Below, one piece after another: positions 7,029 to 13,134 of a stretch of 13,170 bases of DNA (within the stretch, counting starts at the first letter, position 1; each line of letters starts with the position of its first letter). The stretch is from Rhizorhapis sp. SPR117. Lineage in GTDB: Bacteria; Pseudomonadota; Alphaproteobacteria; Sphingomonadales; Sphingomonadaceae. The stretch is from NCBI RefSeq assembly GCF_021742065.1, contig NZ_JAKKIE010000076.1, positions 1 to 13,170 on the forward strand. The letters are read 5' to 3'. Position numbers and translations under genes: made by a program. The notes beneath the pieces were generated by a model. The model searched no databases and was not told the DNA's origin. It worked only from the letters and a program-made list of their open reading frames with translations.

Positions 7029-7400
7029 ATGACGATCACGGCACGATGCCATTGCGGACGCACGGTGATGGAGGTTGATGCCGAGCTTCCCGAAAAGTTG
7101 ACCCGCTGCACCTGTTCCTTGTGCTCGAAGCGCGGGCACCTCTTCGCCTATTACCGGCCGGATCAGTTCACCGTGCGGCAGGCCGATAGCGACGCGGCCT
7201 ATCGCTGGCGGTCGAAGCAGGTCGCCAACCATTTCTGCAGCGCGTGCGGATGCGACACATACGCCGACAGCCCGGCCTTCGATAAGGACGGCTCATGGGA
7301 CGGCAAGACCCGGCGCATCGCGCTCAATGCGCGTCTCATCGACGACTTCGAGGCAGCCGACTGGCCAGTCGCGGTCATTGACGGCAAGAACCTCTGGTAG
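7029..7400 (+). CDS. GFA-family zinc protein (S-hydroxymethylglutathione synthase-like)
   Basis: A 123-residue protein with the full cysteine pattern of the Gfa fold: CHC at 7-9, CTCSLC at 27-32 and CSACGC at 70-75, with the usual glycine after the first pair. The best-known member binds glutathione and formaldehyde and speeds formation of S-hydroxymethylglutathione, but many relatives have unknown substrates, so the family name should not be read as an activity. ATG 7029 is set by GGAGGAG four bases upstream; an in-frame TTG at 7017 lies inside that sequence region and is rejected. Third gene of the dehalogenase cassette, 44 bp after the VOC gene. Aldehyde or glutathione-adduct handling would fit such a cassette, but this is inference. 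Confidence 0.85.
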   Translation: MTITARCHCGRTVMEVDAELPEKLTRCTCSLCSKRGHLFAYYRPDQFTVRQADSDAAYRWRSKQVANHFCSACGCDTYADSPAFDKDGSWDGKTRRIALNARLIDDFEAADWPVAVIDGKNLW

Positions 7401-7410
7401 GCATCTCCGC

Positions 7411-7440
7411 GCATCGCATCGCATCGCATCGCATCGCATC
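7411..7440. repeat. (GCATC)6 tandem microsatellite
   Basis: Six uninterrupted copies of the pentamer GCATC, starting 11 bp after the GFA stop and ending 34 bp before the ATG of the VOC stub. A related CGC/GCATC sequence just before it suggests expansion by slippage. It lies between genes, so a change in copy number would alter spacing, not frame. Confidence 0.9.
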
Positions 7441-7474
7441 GTCCGCCGCTCGCTCGAACCTCCTCGAAACTCAA

Positions 7475-7612
7475 ATGGGAAGACGGACGACCGTGCCAGA
7501 GAAAACCGAGCTACGGACTTATCGCTACCGCAATGTGGCCATTCCACAGATCTACTTCGAGGATGCCTCCGCGGCGATTGCCTTTTACGCCAAGGCGTTA
7601 CGCCGTCCTTAA
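7475..7612 (+). pseudogene. 5' stub of a second VOC (PhnB-like) gene
   Basis: A frame of 45 residues from ATG 7475 (GTG 7493 is an in-frame alternative) to TAA 7612. The segment NVAIPQIYFEDASAAIAFYAKAL is the standard first strand and helix of a VOC protein (pattern: hydrophobic strand, D/E-A, AIAFY-KAL). It then turns to RRP and stops, where family members of 120-150 residues would continue with GAKE-type sequence. No continuation is seen in the other frames after 7612. I read it as the start of a gene cut off by recombination or deletion, lying downstream of the GFA gene in the same orientation. A genuine short peptide is unlikely. Confidence 0.7.
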
Positions 7613-7670
7613 TAGAGGCTCAGGCTACCGACAGTGGTCAGCGAGGGTCCTCGAGTCGCAAATGTGAGAC

Positions 7671-8129
7671 TCACGGCCGATCCGCGGCGCACACCGAATT
7701 TTCGCTATGGCCTGTCGCCATCGCCTCCTCCGGCTCATCCGAAGGCTGTTGGTGCAGAAGGCCACGCAGATTTCTAAGGTTCCAGTTGATCACGCAGTTG
7801 AGGATCGCCTCTTCGAGGTGCTTGAGGTTGCCGAACAGAAGATGCGGCGGACATTCGCGGCCGTGAAGGAGAAAGAGAAGAGGGATGAAGATCGCCAGCG
7901 GAGAAATGCTCAAGAAGTCATAGCAAAGGACATGATCATCCAGGCGAACTTTGGGGCAACCAGATTCGATCTGGCGTACCCAGGTCGTTCCCCGTCCTAT
8001 CCTCGTACCCATGAAAGATTGGCTCAACCCGCGTCGCCGTCTTTCCTGCTCTATGCGCTGTCCTGACAGCCGCTTGACTTCGGACAAATAGACTGGTTCT
8101 TCGGTTTTGTTATCGCGCGCAAGCGGCAT
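7671..8129 (-). CDS. XRE-type helix-turn-helix regulator
   Basis: A 152-residue predicted DNA-binding protein. The helix-turn-helix is at about residues 22-60: GQRIEQERRRRGLSQSFMGT, then the recognition region GRGTTWVRQIESG, which fits the XRE/Cro pattern (L-S-Q, then W-V-R-Q-I-E-x-G). A hydrophobic stretch ISPLAIFIPLLFLL follows at 75-88; I take it as buried core, not a membrane span. The C-terminal part is helical and unlike a known effector domain. I chose ATG 8129 because GGGAGAGGGAG directly precedes it; an upstream start at 8228 adds 33 unconvincing residues. It lies on the opposite strand to the tra operon and downstream of the hypothetical gene 8255-8692. It is a plausible regulator of conjugation on this element, which is inference. 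Confidence 0.78.
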   Translation of the reverse strand: MPLARDNKTEEPVYLSEVKRLSGQRIEQERRRRGLSQSFMGTRIGRGTTWVRQIESGCPKVRLDDHVLCYDFLSISPLAIFIPLLFLLHGRECPPHLLFGNLKHLEEAILNCVINWNLRNLRGLLHQQPSDEPEEAMATGHSENSVCAADRP

Positions 8130-8254
8130 CTCCCTCTCCCGAAGGTAGCTTTCAGCCCGCCACGGCCTGCTCGATGCTGCAGATTTGTGTAAGATACATA
8201 TCCGCAGGTCAACGAGAGAATAGGCCAATGTTGCCGCATCTTATGTGTAGCGTA

Positions 8255-8692
8255 TCAATGCCCTGCCTCGGAGCGCCTGATGTCGCGCCAGTCTTTAGGA
8301 ATCTTAAGCATCGGGCCGGCCTCCTCGACCATCAGTTCATAGGAACGCAGCAAGTCGTCCGAGTCGGCCGCTCGAAAGCGTCTGAGCGCAACGATGAAGA
8401 GTCGGGAGGTCATGATCGGACGCCGATTGTCGGGCAATTGCTCGGCAATGCTTGTAGAAATCCGCGAGACGACATCCATTAGGCACGATGGGGCGCCGAC
8501 AAAGCAATTGCGGCGACCCGCAAGCCCCGATGCCTTGAAGGTTGCGAGGTCGTCCATGATGAGGACGGCGTCGAGGCGGCTGAGGTGCATCATGGCCGCG
8601 AACAGCGTTTGGCCATAGGGCAGCAACTGATGGGTCAGCCTGCACAGGCGATGGTGGCAATCGAGAAAGAGCTCGACTCCAGCTGGTGACAT
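8255..8692 (-). CDS. Hypothetical protein beside the tra operon
   Basis: 145 residues from ATG 8692 (GTG 8725 would give 156); neither start has a good ribosome binding site, so the start is uncertain. I do not recognise the family. What can be seen is a run of Leu/Met-rich helices with two Cys near the start (LDCHHRLCRL), a central GRRNCFVGAPSCLMDVVSRI and an acidic/basic C-terminus (LKIPKDWRDIRRSE). No signal peptide and no clear membrane span. Same strand as the XRE gene and 125 nt upstream of it, so probably in one transcript. Divergent from the tra operon, with the dyad-containing control region at its 5' side. It may be a regulator or accessory protein of that region; there is no direct evidence. 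Confidence 0.6.
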   Translation of the reverse strand: MSPAGVELFLDCHHRLCRLTHQLLPYGQTLFAAMMHLSRLDAVLIMDDLATFKASGLAGRRNCFVGAPSCLMDVVSRISTSIAEQLPDNRRPIMTSRLFIVALRRFRAADSDDLLRSYELMVEEAGPMLKIPKDWRDIRRSEAGH

Positions 8693-8820
8693 CCTGAGCG
8701 CGTAGGTTCTCGATGGACGGCCCACGGTGCGATTCGTTCCTCTCTATTGGCCTCGGCCAAACGGACGAGCGACGGCTCCCGGCGACCAGGCCAAATCACC
8801 ACATAAGTGAGCAGATGCGT

Positions 8821-8869
8821 ACTGAAGTGGCGAATACGTCACTGAGGTGTCCAGGTTCACACGTCAGTG
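8821..8869. promoter_or_regulatory. Operator-like repeats upstream of the tra operon
   Basis: ACTGAAGTG (8821-8829) and ACTGAGGTG (8841-8849) are direct copies spaced exactly 20 bp. CACGTCAGT (8860-8868) is the same motif inverted. The last two form an inverted repeat with 11-bp arms (8840-8850 and 8859-8869, 10 of 11 matched) around an 8-bp spacer. Two-turn spacing on one face of the helix is typical of regulator binding sites. The likely binder is unknown; the divergent XRE protein is a candidate. Confidence 0.6.
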
Positions 8870-8882
8870 TCTACCCGATTGC

Positions 8883-8899
8883 TGTTTCAGGGTGAAACA
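8883..8899. promoter_or_regulatory. Dyad TGTTTCA-N3-TGAAACA upstream of the tra operon
   Basis: A perfect 7-bp inverted repeat with spacer GGG, starting 13 bp after the previous dyad ends and about 115 bp before the first tra gene. The AT-rich arms and short spacer suit an XRE-type dimer. It is unlike the alphaproteobacterial LexA box (GAAC-N7-GTTC). The tra promoter probably lies nearby, but I see no confident -35/-10. Confidence 0.55.
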
Positions 8900-9015
8900 C
8901 ATCATTCCTTCCGCACGTCGAGGACGCCTCGGCATGGCGCACGAACGGACGCGGAGAACGCCAGTCCGTGCGCCAGCTGCAGGCTTCCGAATTTCACGCG
9001 AGGGGGGACAGCCCG

Positions 9016-9306
9016 ATGCCCAACAGACACAAGGCAATCGCCGTCGCGTTGCTTCTCCCGGCGACGGTCATGGGCTGCGCCGCGCCGCGCGCTTCCCCCG
9101 CGCCGGCACCGCAGATGATACGGCTTACGATCACTGAAGCCGCAACCGACTTCGTGATCCGCAGCCGCGGCAACGCCTCCACCGCCGGCCTTTCGATGCC
9201 GGCAGCGCAGCTCATGCTGGGAAGTTCGGTCCATCTCGATCGCAGCCTCGTGACCGGATCCTCGAGCATCATACCTCAGGAGATATCAAATGCCCCATTG
9301 GATTAA
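9016..9306 (+). CDS. Putative lipoprotein, first gene of the tra operon
   Basis: A 96-residue protein with a lipoprotein-type signal: basic NRHK, a hydrophobic run AIAVALLLPATVMG and Cys21 followed by Ala-Ala-Pro. The residue before the Gly-Cys is Met, so the lipobox is slightly off consensus. The mature part is short and not recognised. Start ATG 9016 has AGGGGGGA at suitable distance. Its last 17 bases overlap the dsbC gene, which has its own strong AGGAG. By position it opens the conjugation operon, so a cell-envelope role in the transfer apparatus is likely but unproved. An upstream in-frame start at 8968 is rejected, as it would put charged residues before the signal. Confidence 0.68.
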   Translation: MPNRHKAIAVALLLPATVMGCAAPRASPAPAPQMIRLTITEAATDFVIRSRGNASTAGLSMPAAQLMLGSSVHLDRSLVTGSSSIIPQEISNAPLD

Positions 9307-10105
9307 GCGTCACGCCGGCGGCGCCGGTATGGCGGCGCTGCTGATCGCCACCGCCCCTGCCCTCGCCCAAGAACCGGCAACCCACAAAGGCAACGATCGC
9401 TCCGCGCTCGCGCAGGCGGCGGCCGAAGCCGAACAGCAGCTGCACCAGACCTTCACCAATCTCCAGTTCGAGGATTTTGGCCCGGCGCCGGTCAAGGGAC
9501 CGATCTATCAGGCGATCGCGGGCGGCCGCGTGATCTATTTCGCCCCCGAGAGCGAACACATCCTCTTCGCGTCGATCTACGACAAGAATGGCGCCAACGT
9601 CACCGCGCTGGCCCAGGAGGCGACCGCGAGGAAGCATCTCGCCGCGATCGATCCGGCGAAGGCATTGACCATTGGACCCGCCGGCGCGCCGACGATCATC
9701 GAATTCACGGATCCCGATTGTCCCTACTGCAGGGCGCTGGAGCGCTTCTGGGCGACCAAGGCCGCGGAGGGCAAGCCCGTGCGGCGGCTGGTCTATTTCG
9801 TCTCGGGTATTCACCCGGATGCGGCCGCAAAGGCCGAGCACATCCTCTGCTCACCGGACAAGGAAGCGACCTTCAAGGCCGTCTACGCCGGGGCCAAGCC
9901 TGCGCAGATGCATAAGTGCATGGCAGGCCACGCGAAGGTGGAGGCCGATGCGGATCTCGTCCGCAAGATCGGTGTGAGCGGCACGCCGACGCTGATCGCT
10001 GACGGTCAATTGATATCGGGTTTTCAGCAGGCCGAACTCGAGACTTTTCTCGATCAGGCTCGCGCCAAGCTGGCCGCGAAGGCGGCTCCGCATGCGAACC
10101 GCTGA
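9290..10105 (+). CDS. dsbC: DsbC-like thiol:disulfide interchange protein
   Basis: A 271-residue periplasmic protein with a signal peptide ending near residue 26 (ATAPALAQ). An N-terminal DsbC-type dimerisation region (about 45-115, with VKGPIYQA, GGRVIYF) leads into a thioredoxin fold with FTDPDCPYCRAL, active-site cysteines 144 and 147. The cis-proline loop SGTPTLI contains Pro233, and two further cysteines at 187 and 210 probably form a structural disulfide. The active site is CPYC, not the CGYC of E. coli DsbC. DsbC homologues are standard parts of F-type and SXT-type transfer operons, where they assist folding of disulfide-bearing pilus assembly proteins. ATG 9290 follows AGGAGATATCAA. 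A 197-nt gap with an inverted repeat separates it from the pilin gene. Confidence 0.87.
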   Translation: MPHWIKRHAGGAGMAALLIATAPALAQEPATHKGNDRSALAQAAAEAEQQLHQTFTNLQFEDFGPAPVKGPIYQAIAGGRVIYFAPESEHILFASIYDKNGANVTALAQEATARKHLAAIDPAKALTIGPAGAPTIIEFTDPDCPYCRALERFWATKAAEGKPVRRLVYFVSGIHPDAAAKAEHILCSPDKEATFKAVYAGAKPAQMHKCMAGHAKVEADADLVRKIGVSGTPTLIADGQLISGFQQAELETFLDQARAKLAAKAAPHANR

Positions 10106-10205
10106 AACACCTCACCCACTTCTGGCGGCCGTCCGACCGGTCTGGCGTCCAACGCGACGTCCCAGCGCCGGCCTGGCGTGTCGAGATGCCGATGGTCGCG
10201 GCCCA

Positions 10206-10282
10206 TGGGAGCCGTCCGACACGATCATCGGCCGCCAACGAGCCCATTCGGGGTCCGCAGGCATGCTTCCGGACGGCTCCCA
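10206..10282. promoter_or_regulatory. Inverted repeat with 13-bp arms in front of the pilin gene
   Basis: TGGGAGCCGTCCG (10206-10218) is the perfect reverse complement of 10270-10282, separated by 51 nt. It ends 19 bp before the traA start, inside the only large gap of the operon. The decamer GCCGTCCGAC within it also occurs at 10128-10137. As RNA it would form a long stem-loop close to the ribosome binding site, so it may tune pilin translation, protect the pilin mRNA end, or bind a regulator. Confidence 0.6.
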
Positions 10283-10301
10283 CATCCTCGGAGTATGCGC
10301 A

Positions 10302-10619
10302 ATGATCAAGAAAATCGGGCGTCGGACCGTCTCCTACGCCAGCACCGGGCTGCCTATGCTTGCTATGTTCGCGCTCGCGAGCGGCGGCGCCCATGCCTTC
10401 ACGGCCCCGGCCGCAGGCGACCTCGGCTACGACATCTACGACATCGTGGTCAACAAGGGGGTCAAGGGACCGCTCGGCTTTGTCGGCGGTGTCGCGGCCT
10501 TCCTGTTCGGCGTCTCGCGGCTTTTCTCGAACGTCATGGTCGGCATCCCGACCATCGTCGCCGCGGTCTGCCTGATCAAATCGGACACGATCCTCCAGAC
10601 TTTCGGAATGGTGATCTGA
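10302..10619 (+). CDS. traA: TraA-like conjugative pilin precursor
   Basis: A 105-residue prepilin. Residues 1-32 form a signal peptide with a basic start, a hydrophobic core and an AHA cleavage site. The mature part of about 73 residues has the pilin layout: a short polar lead (GDLGYDIYDIVVNKG), a Gly-rich hydrophobic segment (about 57-72), a short basic loop (SRLFSN) and a second hydrophobic segment (about 79-92) ending in FGMVI. This matches F-type TraA, whose two hydrophobic helices pack the pilus, in size and position before traL. ATG 10302 has CGGAG upstream. An in-frame upstream start at 10092 would prefix 70 unlike residues and is rejected. The sequence alone does not distinguish it from other small VirB2-like pilins. 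The inverted repeat 10206-10282 lies just upstream. Confidence 0.78.
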   Translation: MIKKIGRRTVSYASTGLPMLAMFALASGGAHAFTAPAAGDLGYDIYDIVVNKGVKGPLGFVGGVAAFLFGVSRLFSNVMVGIPTIVAAVCLIKSDTILQTFGMVI

Positions 10620-10704
10620 CCGGATTGGCCGCGCCCCCGTCCCGCGAGCGCTGGCGCGGCCTCACGAACCCGGGGCGCCGATGAACCGGCTCCCTGGGAA
10701 AACC

Positions 10705-10721
10705 GCCCCCATGCCGGGGGC
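10705..10721. other. GC hairpin between traA and traL
   Basis: GCCCCC (10705-10710) and GGGGGC (10716-10721) form a perfect 6-bp stem around ATGCC, just before the traL ribosome binding site. No T run follows, so it is not an intrinsic terminator. It could stabilise the upstream pilin mRNA 3' end and reduce traL expression relative to traA, which is an inference. Confidence 0.45.
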
Positions 10722-10743
10722 ATGAAGCAAGAGGAGAAGGACG

Positions 10744-11010
10744 TTGGACGAACGTCTGCCCCAGTATCTCCATCGCCCGACGCAGATTTTGTGGTTCGCG
10801 GCGGACGAGTTCGTACTGGTTCTGTCGACCATCTTCGTCGCCGCAATCGTCGGCGGGGTGATCGGCTGGATGCTCATCGGCGCCCTTCTCCTTTTCATCC
10901 CGTGGAAGCGATCGAAGCCACGCGGCTTCCTTCCCCACCTCGCGTGGCGCTGGGGCCTGCTTTCCTTTCGTCACTATCCGGGTCCGACCCAGACCCGCTT
11001 CTTCGAGTGA
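10744..11010 (+). CDS. traL: TraL, type IV secretion assembly protein
   Basis: An 88-residue inner-membrane protein. It opens with DERLPQYLHRPTQILWFAADE, a TraL signature, then has a single hydrophobic segment at about 22-52 (long enough for one or two spans) and a basic tail WKRSKPRGFLPHLAWRWGLL ending in RFFE. TraL is needed for F-type pilus assembly and is comparable to VirB3. The start is TTG 10744, supported by AGGAGAAGGACG directly upstream; an ATG-started frame at 10722 is a shadow in another frame. It is followed 9 bp later by traE, the usual order. Confidence 0.85.
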   Translation: MDERLPQYLHRPTQILWFAADEFVLVLSTIFVAAIVGGVIGWMLIGALLLFIPWKRSKPRGFLPHLAWRWGLLSFRHYPGPTQTRFFE

Positions 11011-11019
11011 GCTGGCGCC

Positions 11020-11658
11020 ATGTCATTCCTCAACCGCCGCACCGGGCCGGAGGCCGATCCTCTGATCGGCAAACCCGCCAGCTTCGGCATCCACCGTTAT
11101 CTGCAGGGAAGCTCAAACCTGTTCGAGGAGAACCGGCTTCTCAAATTCGCGATCGTCGGGCTGTTCGGCATCACGGCCGTGCTGGGCGCGGTGGTCTATT
11201 CCTCCGACCAGAACCGGCGCACCGTCGTGGTTCCGTTCGGCGCGAGCGGTGATCTCTATGTGACGGGCTCGAAGCCCTCGACCGCCTATCTGCGAACGAT
11301 CACGCGCAACATCGTCACGCTGTCGGGCACCTATTCGGCCTATTCGGCGGACCGGCAGTTCCAGGAGCTGCTCTCGATCGTCCACCCGTCGGCCTATAAC
11401 GGGATGCGCGACAATCTGAACGCGATCCTTGACGAACTCGCGAACAACCCGACGCTCTCGATCGCGACCTATATTCGCCCCGATCAGCCGGTGACCTGGA
11501 CCGATACGGAAATCGTCGTGCCGGTCGAGAAGGTCCGCGTGATCGGCGGCGTCATCCGCAAATTCCGGGGCACGCTACGCATCGGCTACGCGATCGACAA
11601 CGGCCGCTTCTGGCTCACCCGCCTGTCCGAGGAGAATTTCGATGCCGAGCTTCGGTAG
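11020..11658 (+). CDS. traE: TraE, type IV secretion core protein
   Basis: A 212-residue inner-membrane protein with a cytoplasmic start, one membrane span at about residues 41-60 (LKFAIVGLFGITAVLGAVVY) and a periplasmic domain containing RTVVVPFGASGDLYVTGSKPS and the strand pair IRKFRGTLRIGYAIDNGRFW. This matches TraE, the F-type counterpart of VirB5/VirB8-class channel proteins, in length and topology. It sits between traL and traK, the order of all F-type operons. Its last 17 bases overlap the traK start, which indicates translational coupling. Confidence 0.87.
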   Translation: MSFLNRRTGPEADPLIGKPASFGIHRYLQGSSNLFEENRLLKFAIVGLFGITAVLGAVVYSSDQNRRTVVVPFGASGDLYVTGSKPSTAYLRTITRNIVTLSGTYSAYSADRQFQELLSIVHPSAYNGMRDNLNAILDELANNPTLSIATYIRPDQPVTWTDTEIVVPVEKVRVIGGVIRKFRGTLRIGYAIDNGRFWLTRLSEENFDAELR

Positions 11659-12409
11659 AGGAACGCGCGCGCTCGCACTGCCGGCGATCCTCCTGATGAG
11701 CGTGCCTGTCGGCGCGCAGCAAATCACCGCGCTGCCGGATCAGAGGAGTGCGATCCGTCTGTCCAACCGTGACATCAACCACGTCATCTGCGTCGGCGGT
11801 GAGATCGAGGACGTGAAGTTCTCGGCCGAGAAGGCGATCGCCGTCGAAAAGGGCGGCTCGGATGCGTGGATCAAGTTTCTCGTCAAGGAAACCGATGATT
11901 TGGGCCAGGTCACCCGCAGCTATGTGACCACGCCATCGGAATTCTTCGTCTCCTGCAATGGCGCGATCTACCCGCTTTACGCCGAGCCTTCCGATATCCC
12001 GGCCCAGACCGTGAGCCTGGTGCCCGGCGCCTCACAGCGCGCCCGGGCGAACGAAGAACTGCTGGGACCGCTTGTCGAGGAAGAGCGGGCCGTCTCGATC
12101 ACGCTCGCCATCTTTCAGGAACGCATTCCCGCCACCTTCACCGAGGTGGCGCCGCAGGCCGGCGCGGTGCTCCTGTCGAGCCTGCCTGGCGCGCACATTA
12201 CCGAACGCCGCCGCCTCGAGGTCGAGGGCGCCGGCCTGTCGGCCTCGGAGTACCGCGTCGAGGTCTCTGCCGACACCACGCTGGACGAGCGCCAGTTTCT
12301 CGATCGCGCCCTTGGCGCGCGGATCTTCGCGGTCAGCGCCGACCGCCTCACGCTCAGGGCCGGCGACACGGCTCGTCTCGTGGTCGTCCGTCGGGAGGCG
12401 GCCCAATGA
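11642..12409 (+). CDS. traK: TraK, secretin-like outer-membrane core protein
   Basis: A 255-residue secreted protein with a signal peptide of about 25 residues ending VPVGA. The body contains ITALPDQRSAIRLSNRDINH and ICVGGEIEDVKFSAEKA, then a long beta-rich domain. Cysteines 50 and 105 could pair and be substrates of the DsbC homologue, which is inference. TraK of F-type systems is the VirB9-like component of the outer-membrane core complex with TraB and TraV. The start overlaps traE by 17 bases and the stop overlaps traB by four (ATGA). The length is normal for the family. Confidence 0.86.
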   Translation: MPSFGRGTRALALPAILLMSVPVGAQQITALPDQRSAIRLSNRDINHVICVGGEIEDVKFSAEKAIAVEKGGSDAWIKFLVKETDDLGQVTRSYVTTPSEFFVSCNGAIYPLYAEPSDIPAQTVSLVPGASQRARANEELLGPLVEEERAVSITLAIFQERIPATFTEVAPQAGAVLLSSLPGAHITERRRLEVEGAGLSASEYRVEVSADTTLDERQFLDRALGARIFAVSADRLTLRAGDTARLVVVRREAAQ

Positions 12410-13134
12410 CCGATGAAAATGATCCGGTGGAGACCGGCACTGGCCGTACCGGCCGTGCGGAAGAATCGGTCCAAGGGCCTTATCAGACCCATCTCGCCGA
12501 GGCCGCCGCGGCCGATCAACTTGACGGGAGCACGCGCAATCCGGCGCTGCTCGACCTGAAAGCGCGCTGGGCCGCTCTCAACGCGCGCCAGAAATTGCGC
12601 GCGAAGCAACTGGGCGTAGCGGCCTCGGTCGCGGTTCTCGGCTACGGCCTCTACACCGCGTCGACCGCCAATCACGCGCAGCCCGAGGCTGCGCCGGCCG
12701 CCTCGAAACTCGACATGGGCGCCGGCCTGCGGGGCGACAGCCTCGAGACGAAGCTGCGCGGCGACCTCAAGAAGGTGCTCGACGGTCAATCGCTGCTTGG
12801 CGAGCGCATCACCGCGATCGAGGAAGGCAAGGTCGTGCCCGGAAGCAAACCGCCGGGCGTGACAGATGGTGGCGAGCTGCCGGCAGCTCTGCCGGGAGCA
12901 GCGCCCTCATTCCCGCCATCCCCTGACCAGGCGGACATCGACAGTGCAGCCGGAACCCTGCCGGCACCGCCCACTCCGCCCGCGGCACCGCCAGCGCCAC
13001 CTGTCGAGAAAACCTTCGGAGCAATCGGCGCCGCGACCAGCGCCATCGTGCCGGCCGCCGGCAACGGCCAGAGCGCGGCGGCCGACGGCGCCAAAAAAAC
13101 GTATGGCCCGCCCCGTTTGCAAGGTAGATTTTGA
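12406..13134 (+). CDS. traB: TraB, N-terminal half, apparently truncated
   Basis: A 242-residue frame that starts as TraB, the VirB10-like scaffold spanning both membranes: a cytoplasmic start, one membrane span at about 68-84 (QLGVAASVAVLGYGLYT), a helical LETKLRGDLKKVLDG segment, a Pro-rich spacer (about 150-200) and the KKTY that precedes the periplasmic core of the family. TraB proteins are usually about 400-480 residues, with a conserved beta-barrel domain after this point. Here the frame reads GPPRLQGRF and stops at 13134, so the core domain is absent. Neither other frame restores family sequence after about 13103. The seven-A run at 13093-13099 could cause a shift, but the following sequence does not look like TraB in any frame. 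An insertion or rearrangement junction is the better reading. Confidence 0.8.
   Translation: MTDENDPVETGTGRTGRAEESVQGPYQTHLAEAAAADQLDGSTRNPALLDLKARWAALNARQKLRAKQLGVAASVAVLGYGLYTASTANHAQPEAAPAASKLDMGAGLRGDSLETKLRGDLKKVLDGQSLLGERITAIEEGKVVPGSKPPGVTDGGELPAALPGAAPSFPPSPDQADIDSAAGTLPAPPTPPAAPPAPPVEKTFGAIGAATSAIVPAAGNGQSAAADGAKKTYGPPRLQGRF

Noticed and set aside
7411..7440. Pentamer array considered as a CRISPR or regulatory iteron array
   Set aside because: The units are 5 bp with no spacers, so it is not a CRISPR. It is shorter than plasmid iterons and no replication gene is nearby.
9269..9841. Minus-strand frame of 190 codons under dsbC
   Set aside because: dsbC has a signal peptide, the CPYC motif and a strong ribosome site on the plus strand; the antisense frame has Gly/Arg-rich filler composition.
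10092..10301. Upstream in-frame extension of the pilin gene
   Set aside because: It would place 70 polar residues before a clean signal peptide; ATG 10302 with CGGAG upstream fits a prepilin.
12115..12789. Minus-strand frame of 224 codons across traK and traB
   Set aside because: Antisense shadow of two well-supported tra genes; Arg/Ala-rich with no domain and no ribosome binding site.
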